Source: Bacteroidales bacterium (GTDB taxonomy: Bacteria > Bacteroidota > Bacteroidia > Bacteroidales > UBA7960). From it: 43,811 bases of DNA. The notes under the pieces are model-generated. The model did no database searches. It was not told the origin of the DNA and saw only the letters and a program-made list of their open reading frames with translations. The stretch covers positions 1 to 43,811 of the forward strand of contig SKVW01000083.1 of assembly GCA_007129255.1 (NCBI GenBank), given 5' to 3'. Below, one piece after another: positions 1-7,667 of this stretch. Within the stretch, counting starts at the first letter, position 1. Every line of letters begins with the position of its first letter. The translations under genes were made by a program, and so were the position numbers.

Positions 1-73
1 ACCACCTTTAAAAACTTTCACACCCTCGATGCCAGACCCCCGGGTGCACGGTAATATTGTTTGTTGTATAAAT

Positions 74-1189
74 TCAAAACAACCGGTATCCCATACCCCA
101 TTCTACAAAGTCGGCCCGGAAAAGGTGAGACTTGATGGTTAAATTAATTTGAAGCCTGTCCCCAAGATAATGCCTGAAGCCGGCCCGGTTGTACGTGCGG
201 CCGTCTTCATCCTGACGGGCATACAAATACAGCCCCTGATGTACGATAAAGGAAGTATTGGAAAAAACCTGTTCGTAGGAAAGATGTATGCCGGGCTTAA
301 GCAGGGAAAGTTTTCCCGATGGCTTCCGATCCTTTCGATTCAACACCTCTTTGTCGGACAACCCCCAGAACACATCGGCCCCAACACCTATGGCCGTTTT
401 CACCGAAAGCCGCCTTCTGAGGGTTTGGCTCAGGGAAAACTCCAGGTATTTGGATCCTCCGGGAGGATAAAGCTCAGAATAACCCCCGGAAAGATAAAAA
501 GACAGGGAATATTTATCGGGTTTCTCAAAATTGGTTTCTCTTTCGGGAAGGGATGGTTCGGGTTGCAGTTTATAAACGAAGGCAACCCTTGCCGAGGGGA
601 TGTTAAGCCCCTTGTTTGGGGTCCTGGTTCTGCCGTTGCTGAAATGGGTCATGCTGATTCCGCCCTTCAGGGAGAAGCTTTCGGAAACGGCAACCCCTGC
701 CTTCAGGGCGGTGTTCATGGCAATATTGATGGGTGTGCTGATGGCCATGTTTTCTTCATTTTCCTGCTCACGGTACCAGTTATCCAGATACCCGATACCG
801 GCACCATACCTAAAAATAAGGTCCACCGACCTGCCCTGGTGCAGGGTAATGGAAATATGCGGCCAAACAGAAAAAGCCCTGCCTAAAACCTCCGGGTAAT
901 TCAGATCGGCAAACATAAAAGTAAAACCCAGATCGGGGAAATTATACCAATGGTGCCAGGACTTGCTGCCGTCAGTGCTGCCGGAAATGCTGCCCTGGAA
1001 AAACGGAAAAAAACCTGTATACAGGTTGTCAAGGTCAGGATCATGTGGCCAGACAAATCCAAAGTGGGCGGCGGCTTCTGCTTTATAAAAGAAGCTGTTG
1101 CCGGGATTGTTGGCAGAGGTTTTGGGTGCATCCCAAAACATGTAAAAGCAAAAAATAATAAGCCATCCAAACCTCCACTTTCCGGTCAT
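74..1189 (-). CDS. PagL-like lipid A deacylase / acyloxyacyl hydrolase family outer-membrane protein
   Basis: The 371-residue product starts with a signal-peptide-like hydrophobic stretch (about residues 7-26), followed by alternating aromatic/polar segments typical of an outer-membrane beta-barrel and ending in a terminal aromatic residue (GYRLF). The segment THFSNGRTRTPNKGLN (from residue 181) matches the His-x-Ser signature of PagL-type lipid A 3-O-deacylases, with H182 and S184 as the likely catalytic pair. The residue 14 after the His, where Pseudomonas PagL has its Glu, is Asn here. The protein is about twice the length of classical PagL, with a second beta-rich half. The family removes an ester-linked acyl chain from lipid A, but activity here is inferred. 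The gene diverges from mazG and has its own -7 box. Confidence 0.6.
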   Translation of the reverse strand: MTGKWRFGWLIIFCFYMFWDAPKTSANNPGNSFFYKAEAAAHFGFVWPHDPDLDNLYTGFFPFFQGSISGSTDGSKSWHHWYNFPDLGFTFMFADLNYPEVLGRAFSVWPHISITLHQGRSVDLIFRYGAGIGYLDNWYREQENEENMAISTPINIAMNTALKAGVAVSESFSLKGGISMTHFSNGRTRTPNKGLNIPSARVAFVYKLQPEPSLPERETNFEKPDKYSLSFYLSGGYSELYPPGGSKYLEFSLSQTLRRRLSVKTAIGVGADVFWGLSDKEVLNRKDRKPSGKLSLLKPGIHLSYEQVFSNTSFIVHQGLYLYARQDEDGRTYNRAGFRHYLGDRLQINLTIKSHLFRADFVEWGMGYRLF

Positions 1190-1215
1190 GCATTCAGGAT
1201 TTGGTTTTTAAACGA

Positions 1216-1246
1216 CAAATATATCTTTTTCGGCCAACAACCCCAA
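1216..1246 (-). promoter_or_regulatory. Bacteroidota-type promoter for the PagL-like gene
   Basis: Read on the minus strand, TATATTTG (1223-1216) matches the TAnnTTTG -7 box, and TTGG (1246-1243) lies 19 bases upstream as a near-consensus -33 element. The -7 box ends 26 bases before the start codon. Assigned by motif only. Confidence 0.45.
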
Positions 1247-1260
1247 TGCAAATTTGTTGC

Positions 1261-1268
1261 TACCTTTG
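1261..1268 (+). promoter_or_regulatory. Putative -7 box for mazG
   Basis: TACCTTTG matches TAnnTTTG exactly and lies 18 bases before the ATG at 1287. No convincing -33 TTTG is seen at the right spacing. Its position means the upstream TTG start used by the ORF track (1254) would precede the transcript. Confidence 0.4.
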
Positions 1269-1286
1269 CACAAAACCTTGATTTTT

Positions 1287-2057
1287 ATGGATCGAAGAAT
1301 TACCGCCTTCCGGCAGCTTTTGGATATTATGGACGATTTGCGGGACAATTGTCCCTGGGATAAAAAACAAACCCTGGAGTCCTTGCGTCACCTTACCATT
1401 GAAGAGACTTATGAATTGGCTGACGCCATTTTGGATAATGATCTGGATGAAGTAAAAAAGGAACTGGGCGACCTGATGCTGCATATTGTTTTTTATGCAA
1501 AGATTGGTCAGGAACAGAGAGCCTTCGATATCGCAGATGTGCTGGAAGGGATCAACCAGAAGCTCATCAACCGCCATCCGCATATTTACGGTGATGTAAA
1601 GGTGAAAAATGATGAAGAGGTAAAGGAAAACTGGGAAAAGATAAAAATGAAGGAGGGACGGAAAAAGGTTTTATCTGGCGTTCCCCGATCGCTCCCGGCC
1701 ATGATTAAAGCTTACCGTATTCAGGATAAAGTTAAAGGGGTTGGTTTTGACTGGGAGAAACCCAACCAGGTTTGGGACAAGGTAAGTGAAGAACTGAGGG
1801 AGCTGCGCGTGGAGGTGGAATCGGGTGCCGACCCAAAAAAGATTGAGCAGGAATTTGGGGACTTGTTGTTTGCCTTGATCAACTATGCCCGTTTTATCAA
1901 TGTGAACCCCGAAAGTGCCCTGGAGCGCACCAACAAAAAGTTTGTAAAAAGATTTGAATACCTGGAAGCCCACGCCAGGGAATCCGGCAAAGACCTCAGA
2001 AAAATGTCCCTGAAAGAAATGGATGTATTCTGGGATGAAGCCAAAAAGCTCGAATAA
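1287..2057 (+). CDS. mazG: Nucleoside triphosphate pyrophosphohydrolase MazG
   Basis: MazG hydrolyses (d)NTPs to NMP and pyrophosphate, a house-cleaning role, and in some bacteria lowers ppGpp. The product (256 aa from ATG 1287) shows two MazG repeats. The first has NCPWDKKQT, the metal-binding EETYE and then KKELGDL; the second has EFGDLLFALINYAR. RHPHIYGD and the link VPRSLPAMIKAYRIQDK also match E. coli MazG. The ATG at 1287 is preferred over the track's TTG at 1254, because the conserved family N-terminus (MDRRITAFRQLLDIMDDLR) begins there and a -7 box overlaps the extra codons. The next gene starts 87 bases downstream with its own -7 box. Confidence 0.93.
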   Translation: MDRRITAFRQLLDIMDDLRDNCPWDKKQTLESLRHLTIEETYELADAILDNDLDEVKKELGDLMLHIVFYAKIGQEQRAFDIADVLEGINQKLINRHPHIYGDVKVKNDEEVKENWEKIKMKEGRKKVLSGVPRSLPAMIKAYRIQDKVKGVGFDWEKPNQVWDKVSEELRELRVEVESGADPKKIEQEFGDLLFALINYARFINVNPESALERTNKKFVKRFEYLEAHARESGKDLRKMSLKEMDVFWDEAKKLE

Positions 2058-2119
2058 CTCTCTGCCCTTTCGTTAATTTTATTCGGTATCTTCTTTTTTT
2101 TTAAAAAGGAGAATTGGAT

Positions 2120-2127
2120 TATTTTTG
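2120..2127 (+). promoter_or_regulatory. Putative -7 box for the natA-like gene
   Basis: TATTTTTG matches TAnnTTTG and ends 17 bases before the start codon of the ABC ATPase gene. The upstream stretch is T-rich without a clean -33 TTTG. Confidence 0.35.
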
Positions 2128-2144
2128 TACAAAAATTTCACTCC

Positions 2145-2906
2145 ATGATAGAAGTAATTGGCCTGAATAAAGAATTTGATCTTTCCAAAAAGCAAATGGC
2201 AGAGGCCGGGGTAACCACAAAAAAGCTGAAAGTTCTTGATAATGTGAACTTTCATTGTCAGCCCGGCCGTATATTCAGTTTGCTTGGCCCAAACGGTGCC
2301 GGAAAGACCACCACCCTCCGCATTATTGCCACCATTCTTTCGCCCACTTCTGGTGCCGTGAAGGTTTGCGGGATGGATACTACAAAAAACGGTGCAAAAA
2401 CCCGTGCGAAGATCGGGTTTCTTACCGGTACCACCGGGCTTTACGAGCGCCTAACCCCTGATGAGGTGATACGGTATTATGCCAGGCTGAACGGCATTGA
2501 AAAACCCGAACTGGAAAAAAGAAAGGATAGGCTTTACACCCTTCTGGACATGCACGATTTTGCCAAAAAGCGTATAGGCAAACTTTCCACCGGGATGAAG
2601 CAAAAAGTGAGCATTGTGCGTACCATGATACATGATCCGGAAGTAGTAGTGTTTGATGAGCCTACGGCCGGTTTGGATGTCATTACCGCCAAAAACATCA
2701 TTGAACTCATTCGGGATTGCCGGGAAAGCAACAAAACGGTTATTTTTTCTTCACATATCATGAGCGAAGTGGATATGCTTTGCGATGACCTGGCCATTAT
2801 CCATAAAGGGAAAATCATGTTTAACGATACCATGGATAATTTCCGCAAAAACATGCAGACCGACACCTTAACAGAAGAGTTTATCAGGGTAGTAAATGAA
2901 AGTTAG
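2145..2906 (+). CDS. ABC transporter ATP-binding protein, NatA-like
   Basis: This is a cytoplasmic ATPase subunit of an ABC-2 type exporter. Walker A is GPNGAGKT (residues 48-55), the signature is LSTG (147-150), Walker B is VVVFDE (167-172) with the D-loop AGLD following, and the switch His is H204 (SSHIMSE). The N-terminus has a short insert before the first strand pair (FDLSKKQMAEAGVTTKKLKV), as in NatA-like ATPases that pair with a large NatB permease. The permease gene follows after 14 bases, so the two form an operon. NatAB in Bacillus exports Na+, but the substrate here cannot be read from sequence. Confidence 0.85.
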   Translation: MIEVIGLNKEFDLSKKQMAEAGVTTKKLKVLDNVNFHCQPGRIFSLLGPNGAGKTTTLRIIATILSPTSGAVKVCGMDTTKNGAKTRAKIGFLTGTTGLYERLTPDEVIRYYARLNGIEKPELEKRKDRLYTLLDMHDFAKKRIGKLSTGMKQKVSIVRTMIHDPEVVVFDEPTAGLDVITAKNIIELIRDCRESNKTVIFSSHIMSEVDMLCDDLAIIHKGKIMFNDTMDNFRKNMQTDTLTEEFIRVVNES

Positions 2907-2920
2907 AAAAAAGCAAAGAA

Positions 2921-4105
2921 ATGAAAAACATCGTCAACATAGCCTCCAAAGAATTTCTGGACACCTTGCGCGACCGCCGCACCCTGATCATGATGATCGT
3001 GGTGCCCATTTTGGTTTTTCCTTTGATCTTTACTTTGGTTACCCGCCTGCAAACTTCCATCCTGGAAAAGGAGCAGGAGAGACCGCTCCTTACCGGGGTA
3101 ATAAACCATGACCCGGGCAACAAGCTGATTGTTTTTCTTGAGAAGCGGCAGGACGTAAGCCTTATAGCCGTTGAAGACAGCGGGGAACTTGAGCGCCTGG
3201 TCCGCAGAGACAGCCTGCAGGTGGGCCTTGTGATTGAACAAGACTTCAGCCGGAACCTGGAAGCCATGAAAAGTGCAGGCGTAAAGGTTTATTTTTCCGC
3301 CACCAAGCTCACGGTAAAAGACCGTATTGACCGTATACTGGATGTTTTTTCTGATCAAATGTTAAAAGAGCGCATTCTGGCAAAAGACCTTGAAGAATCA
3401 TTTATCCATCCGGTGAATATAGAATCGGTTAATGTGGCTACCCCGCAGGAAGTTTTGGGTAAACTGGCCGGAGGGTTTCTGCCTTACCTTTTCGTGATCT
3501 TTTGTTTTATGGGGGCCATGTATCCGGCCATTGATCTTTTTACCGGGGAAAAAGAAAGAAAAACCCTGGAAACATTGCTTACCACCCCGGTTTCCCGCTT
3601 TGAGATTCTGGTTGGAAAAATGGTGGTGATCGTTACTACCGGAATTGTTTCAGCAATGCTTGCGATTTTTGGACTATTCATTGCTTTTCAGTTTATCGCC
3701 GGAATGCCCGAAATAATCACCTCGGTAGTGGCCGGCATGCTTACCCTGACTTTTGTAATGCTGATGTTGGTTATGTTGTTGCCATTGACCATCTTTTTTG
3801 CCGGAGTGATGATCCCGTTGACCATCTATGCCAAAACCTTTAAGGAAGCACAGAGCATCCTTACTCCATTGACTTTCCTGGTGATCATTCCCGCTATTTT
3901 CGGATTGATTCCCGGAGTGGAACTGACGGTAGCTACCGCCCTGATCCCCATAGTAAACATCAGCCTGGCCACCAAGGAAATTGTGGCCGGAACCATAGAA
4001 ATGCCCCTGTTGCTCATTACCATTTTTTCTCTGGTTGTATATGCCACCTTGTCGGTGCTCTTTTGTGTGAAATGGTTTGGTAAAGAAACCAATATACTCA
4101 GGTAG
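2921..4105 (+). CDS. ABC-2 type transporter permease, NatB-like
   Basis: The 394-residue membrane subunit has one N-terminal helix (about residues 22-42) and a large extracytoplasmic domain (about 45-180) whose segment DRIDRILDVFSDQMLKERI is typical of NatB/ABC-2 permeases. A cluster of about five membrane helices follows (about 185-385). The cytoplasmic motif GEKERKTLETLLTTPVSR, between helices 2 and 3, is the usual ABC-2 coupling segment. It pairs with the ATPase encoded just upstream. Na+ efflux is possible by analogy with NatAB, but export of another substrate is equally compatible. No terminator with a T-tract is seen after the stop. Confidence 0.8.
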   Translation: MKNIVNIASKEFLDTLRDRRTLIMMIVVPILVFPLIFTLVTRLQTSILEKEQERPLLTGVINHDPGNKLIVFLEKRQDVSLIAVEDSGELERLVRRDSLQVGLVIEQDFSRNLEAMKSAGVKVYFSATKLTVKDRIDRILDVFSDQMLKERILAKDLEESFIHPVNIESVNVATPQEVLGKLAGGFLPYLFVIFCFMGAMYPAIDLFTGEKERKTLETLLTTPVSRFEILVGKMVVIVTTGIVSAMLAIFGLFIAFQFIAGMPEIITSVVAGMLTLTFVMLMLVMLLPLTIFFAGVMIPLTIYAKTFKEAQSILTPLTFLVIIPAIFGLIPGVELTVATALIPIVNISLATKEIVAGTIEMPLLLITIFSLVVYATLSVLFCVKWFGKETNILR

Positions 4106-4172
4106 ATATTTGGCAGATGTCAGCGACTGTGTTTTCCTGAAAAATTTTTAATTCAGGGTTTTTGATTATTTT

Positions 4173-4201
4173 AGCGATCAATATTCTTAAGGGATCGCTA
4201 T
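4173..4201. repeat. Inverted repeat in the leader of the beta-helix gene
   Basis: TAGCGATC (4173-4180) and GATCGCTA (4194-4201) form a perfect 8-bp stem with a 13-base loop. There is no T-tract, so it is not an obvious intrinsic terminator. It begins within a -7-like TATTTTAG (about 4169-4176) and lies about 60 bases before the start codon at 4264. It could be an operator or a 5' leader hairpin. Confidence 0.4.
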
Positions 4202-4263
4202 GACTTCGTAATTCGATGGAAACAGTGGTTCCCTTATTCAGTCAAACTTAACCCATCACACTT

Positions 4264-6315
4264 ATGAAACAAGTTGTTACCCTTTTGTTTTTTTTGCTTT
4301 GTCCGTTCTGGCTTATGGCATCAAAAAACCAGACCATTGAGCTGGAAGGGGCGGTTTCCGGTACCTGGAATTACGATACGGTATATGTAACCGGGGATAT
4401 TTTTCTGGGTCCGGGCCATCAGCTACTGATTGAAGCCAGTGTTTATGTGGAGTTTCAGGGGTTTTATGGCTTTTACGTTGAGGGGGAGTCCCTTCAGGCA
4501 AATGGCACCCCGGAAAACCCAATAACCTTCAGCGTTAATGATACCATCGGCTTGCACAATATTTTTGAGCCGGATGGTGCCTGGAAGGGAATTTTTGTAT
4601 TTGGGCAGCAGGATAATAACGATCCGGAAGGACCAGTTGTAAGTCTGCAAAACTGCCATATAGAATTTGCCAAGGCCCCCCTTTCCGAGCCCCTGCATCA
4701 TGGAGGGGGACTGTATATCTCCGGAGAGGGTTCTTATGAAATTGAAGGCAACACTTTTTTTAGAAACTACGCCTACCTTAACGGAGGGGGGGCCTACTTT
4801 ACGGAAGCCCAACCCCTGTTTTTCAACAACCACTTCCTTGAAAATTTTGCCGGTCATCCTCCCACAGAGGAAGAAACTTATGGTTACGGGGGAGGTTTAT
4901 ACGGCATGCATGGCAGGGGAGAGATCCGCGAAAACATTTTTTTCGGGAACTGGGCATCTGGAATGGGCGGTGGACTCAGCCTGGACAGCTGCAACACCCA
5001 CATTGTAAAAAACATTTTTGAAAACAATGAGGCACCGCTGGGTGGTGGTCTGGGGGTGTTGCGCTCGGAGTTTATTTTTCCCAACAGCATTTCGGGTAAC
5101 CTTTTTGTGGATAACTATGCCTTATTTTTTGGAGGAGGCATAGCCTTGCTGACTTTCAAAGGTGATTTGTTCAACAACACCATTGTAAATAACCATGCAG
5201 GATATGGAGGAGGGCTTTATTGCAATGCGGGGGCGATGCCAAACATCCATAGCAGCATTTTCTGGGGAAATACTGCAGGATCCTCTCCCGGCGACTCACA
5301 GGTTTTTATATGGGATACCACTTCCGACCCGCAATTTTCCTATTCAGTAATTGAGTTTGGTCTTGATGGGATAGGAGGGGCCGGTTTTGATGGAGAACTT
5401 GTTGAGTGTATTGAAGAGGATCCGCTTTTTGTCAACCAGGGAGATCACCCTTTTCAGCTACAGGAAAATTCACCGGCTATTGTTGCAGGCAACCCGGCTT
5501 CCGGAGAGTTTTTGCTTCCCGAAACTGACCTTGCAGGAAACCCGAGGTTTCAAAACTACCGCATAGATATCGGGGCCTATGAATACCAGGGAACGGTTGA
5601 GTATTTTGCCAACCTGACTTTTGTGGTCCTTGACGAACAAAACGATACCCTACAAGATGCCATTATCACCCTGAACGGAACCGAATACGATCCGGGAGTT
5701 TATGTTTTTGAAGACCTGGCAGCCGGCCATTATGATTATAAAGTAAATAAGGAAGGATATCATGAAGTTACCGGTGAGCTCATGCTGGTGGAGGATGTTG
5801 ACCTTGAAGTAACGCTTCAGGAAGCGGCCGAAACCTATACCGTCACCTTTAATGTGGAGAACGAACAGGGCGATATTCTTACGGACGCCCGAATCACTTT
5901 TGATGGCAACGAGCACGAAGCCGGGGTATATGTTTTCGAAAATATTGATCCCGGGAACTACGATTATCGGGTCAGCAAAGAAGGATACGATGACGCCAGT
6001 GGTGAAGTTGTTGTGGAAAATGAAGACGTGGTGGTAGGGGTTGTTCTTTTTGATCCTGTTTCTGTTAACGGGGTTTCATCATTTGCCCTAAACATTTATC
6101 CCAATCCCGCCGGCAATAGACTTTATGTGGATTCCAAAGGAGCTATGATAAGGGAAATAAGGATTGTCGACATGGGCGGTCAGGTGGTTTATCAATCCAC
6201 CTTTGAAGCAAATACATGCCGGGTTGATGTATCGGGTTTTGAAAACGGATATTATCTTCTACAGGTTAAGACTTCTGAAGAGTCAATAACCCGCAGGGTA
6301 TTGATTCTTCCTTAA
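4264..6315 (+). CDS. Secreted right-handed beta-helix protein with two Ig-like/PEGA-like repeats and T9SS sorting domain
   Basis: A 683-residue extracellular protein. It has a signal peptide (about 1-20). A right-handed parallel beta-helix region (about 70-370) is full of N-x-F and GGG(L/I) turns, such as YLNGGGAYF and YGGGLYGMHG. This region ends in the choice-of-anchor-type DIGAYEYQG. Two consecutive beta-sandwich repeats of about 68 residues follow (about 450-520 and 525-595), each carrying the pattern PGVYVFED...YDYKVNKEGY. The C-terminal T9SS domain contains ALNIYPNPAGNRLYVDS and ends TRRVLILP. The family is exported by the type IX system and anchored or released at the surface. Ligand is unknown; some beta-helix proteins act on polysaccharides, but no catalytic motif was recognised. 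Its stop codon overlaps that of the converging gene. Confidence 0.82.
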   Translation: MKQVVTLLFFLLCPFWLMASKNQTIELEGAVSGTWNYDTVYVTGDIFLGPGHQLLIEASVYVEFQGFYGFYVEGESLQANGTPENPITFSVNDTIGLHNIFEPDGAWKGIFVFGQQDNNDPEGPVVSLQNCHIEFAKAPLSEPLHHGGGLYISGEGSYEIEGNTFFRNYAYLNGGGAYFTEAQPLFFNNHFLENFAGHPPTEEETYGYGGGLYGMHGRGEIRENIFFGNWASGMGGGLSLDSCNTHIVKNIFENNEAPLGGGLGVLRSEFIFPNSISGNLFVDNYALFFGGGIALLTFKGDLFNNTIVNNHAGYGGGLYCNAGAMPNIHSSIFWGNTAGSSPGDSQVFIWDTTSDPQFSYSVIEFGLDGIGGAGFDGELVECIEEDPLFVNQGDHPFQLQENSPAIVAGNPASGEFLLPETDLAGNPRFQNYRIDIGAYEYQGTVEYFANLTFVVLDEQNDTLQDAIITLNGTEYDPGVYVFEDLAAGHYDYKVNKEGYHEVTGELMLVEDVDLEVTLQEAAETYTVTFNVENEQGDILTDARITFDGNEHEAGVYVFENIDPGNYDYRVSKEGYDDASGEVVVENEDVVVGVVLFDPVSVNGVSSFALNIYPNPAGNRLYVDSKGAMIREIRIVDMGGQVVYQSTFEANTCRVDVSGFENGYYLLQVKTSEESITRRVLILP

Positions 6316-6770
6316 GACTTTGGGGTTTCGCTCAGGTACATTTCGAAGTCATAAAAAAAGGTATTTGCCCTTTTGCCGAGTTTGTCGTCCAGAAAAAATG
6401 CCGCCTGCACCATAGAGGTATTTCTGATTTTCCGGATCAGCGCATCAGGGTCAAGGTGTCCTCGGGGGTTTTTAAGCAGCAGTATAAAATCCAGGTTTTT
6501 GGGTTCTGCAAAAAGCCTTCCGTTTTGCCCTTTGTTGGAAATGAGATAGTAAGCCAGTCTTAGCTGAGGTTTTGCGTAATGATAAACCGAAAAAAGATCT
6601 TTCTGCTCCAGGTTGTGTGGGGTGTAGGAAAAATCAGGCAGTCGTTTCAGGTCGGTTTCCAAAGATTGGTTCAGGTTCCAGCAAAAGCGATAGTCTTTTT
6701 GGGGACAAAAAACCCCCATCACCCTGAAGGGTGACTCGTATTCCAGTTTAAGATAGTGTTTTTTTACCAT
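6312..6770 (-). CDS. IPExxxVDY family protein
   Basis: A small cytoplasmic protein of a Bacteroidota-specific family of unknown function. Recognisable family features are the N-terminal KHYLKLEYES strand, the DYRFCWNLNQSL segment, a central LAYYLISNKG, and the family-naming motif, which is degenerate here as FAEPKNLDF instead of IPExxxVDY. I prefer ATG at 6770 (152 aa); the ORF track extends 25 residues upstream to 6845, but family members start close to the KKxxLKLE strand. It is the last gene of acpP-fabF-rnc, 102 bases after rnc counting from the revised start. Its stop (TAA) overlaps the stop of the converging beta-helix gene. Confidence 0.72.
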   Translation of the reverse strand: MVKKHYLKLEYESPFRVMGVFCPQKDYRFCWNLNQSLETDLKRLPDFSYTPHNLEQKDLFSVYHYAKPQLRLAYYLISNKGQNGRLFAEPKNLDFILLLKNPRGHLDPDALIRKIRNTSMVQAAFFLDDKLGKRANTFFYDFEMYLSETPKS

Positions 6771-6872
6771 GGGCCTGACCAGGAAATTCCGTTTTTTTGC
6801 GTGTAAAAACCAAGGGGTCTTTTCATGCAAAAGTAAATGAACCAAAAGAAATAAAAAAGGGAAGAGAAAAAA

Positions 6873-7667
6873 TCAGGTTTCGGACCCTGTTTCATTCAGG
6901 CTTACCCATGCCTGCCGGGCAGCATTTTGTTCGGCTTTTTTTATAGAAAAATCTTTACCCTCACCAACCAGCTTATCCTCGAGCATCAGGTTTACCTGGT
7001 AGATTTTATTATTTTTCCCGTTTTCAATTTCATCGGTAAGGACAAACTCCAGGGTTTTCTTTTCTTTTTGTGCCCATTCGATCATTTTGCTTTTAAAGTT
7101 GATCTCTTTGCTCATGAGCTCATCCACATCCAGATGACATTGAATGATCTGTGTCACAATTACTTTTTGGGTAAACCGGTAACCTTTATCAAGATATAAA
7201 GCGCCGACAAAAGCTTCGAAGGCATCTCCCAGAACAGAAGATCCCCGGATGTGGTTTTCTTTTCCTGTTTGAATGAGTTTGTCCAGTCCAAGCTTTCGTG
7301 AAAGCATATTGAGGTTGGAGCGGCTTACAATGCGTGAGCGCATTTCGGTAAGAAATCCTTCGTCTTTAAAAGGGAATTTTTTAAAAAGGAAATCAGCCAC
7401 CACCGATCCAAGCACGGCATCACCGAGGTATTCAAGTCTTTCGTTGTTGTACCTGAACCCGTTGTTGGCTGGGCCGGGGAGAGATTTGTGGCGGAACGCC
7501 AGCTTATACACGGCAACGTTGCCCGGGTAATAGCCAAAAATATTTTTTATTGCCTCTTCAAGGCTTTTATCGGTGGCCTTATTTCTGGCAAAAAAAGATG
7601 AAAACAAGCGCAAAATATAATTATTGTGTAAACTTTTTGAAAGCAACACAGGCATTATGCCCACCAA
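6873..7667 (-). CDS. rnc: Ribonuclease III
   Basis: This double-strand-specific endoribonuclease acts in rRNA and mRNA processing. The RNase III signature NERLEYLGDAVL is at residues 75-86. The second catalytic patch GDAFEAFVGALYLD (147-160) supplies D148 and E151. A C-terminal double-stranded RNA-binding domain follows (about 190-260, KAEQNAARQAW). The start is uncertain: ATG at 7667 or 7655 overlaps the fabF 3' end by up to 47 bases, while TTG codons just after the fabF stop would give a shorter N-terminus (near LRLFSSFFARNK). It is translationally close to fabF in the acpP-fabF-rnc operon, a conserved arrangement in this phylum. Confidence 0.93.
   Translation of the reverse strand: MVGIMPVLLSKSLHNNYILRLFSSFFARNKATDKSLEEAIKNIFGYYPGNVAVYKLAFRHKSLPGPANNGFRYNNERLEYLGDAVLGSVVADFLFKKFPFKDEGFLTEMRSRIVSRSNLNMLSRKLGLDKLIQTGKENHIRGSSVLGDAFEAFVGALYLDKGYRFTQKVIVTQIIQCHLDVDELMSKEINFKSKMIEWAQKEKKTLEFVLTDEIENGKNNKIYQVNLMLEDKLVGEGKDFSIKKAEQNAARQAWVSLNETGSET

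Noticed and set aside
149-886. 245-codon plus-strand ORF antisense to the PagL-like gene
   Set aside because: It is a shadow of the minus-strand barrel gene, with no recognisable domain or plausible start signals; the opposite frame has a signal peptide and family motif.
1254-1286. TTG start used by the ORF track for mazG
   Set aside because: The extra 11 residues overlap a -7 box, and the conserved MazG N-terminus begins at ATG 1287.
6771-6845. 25-residue N-terminal extension of the IPExxxVDY ORF
   Set aside because: Family members start near the KKxxLKLE strand, and the extension is basic and unlike the family.
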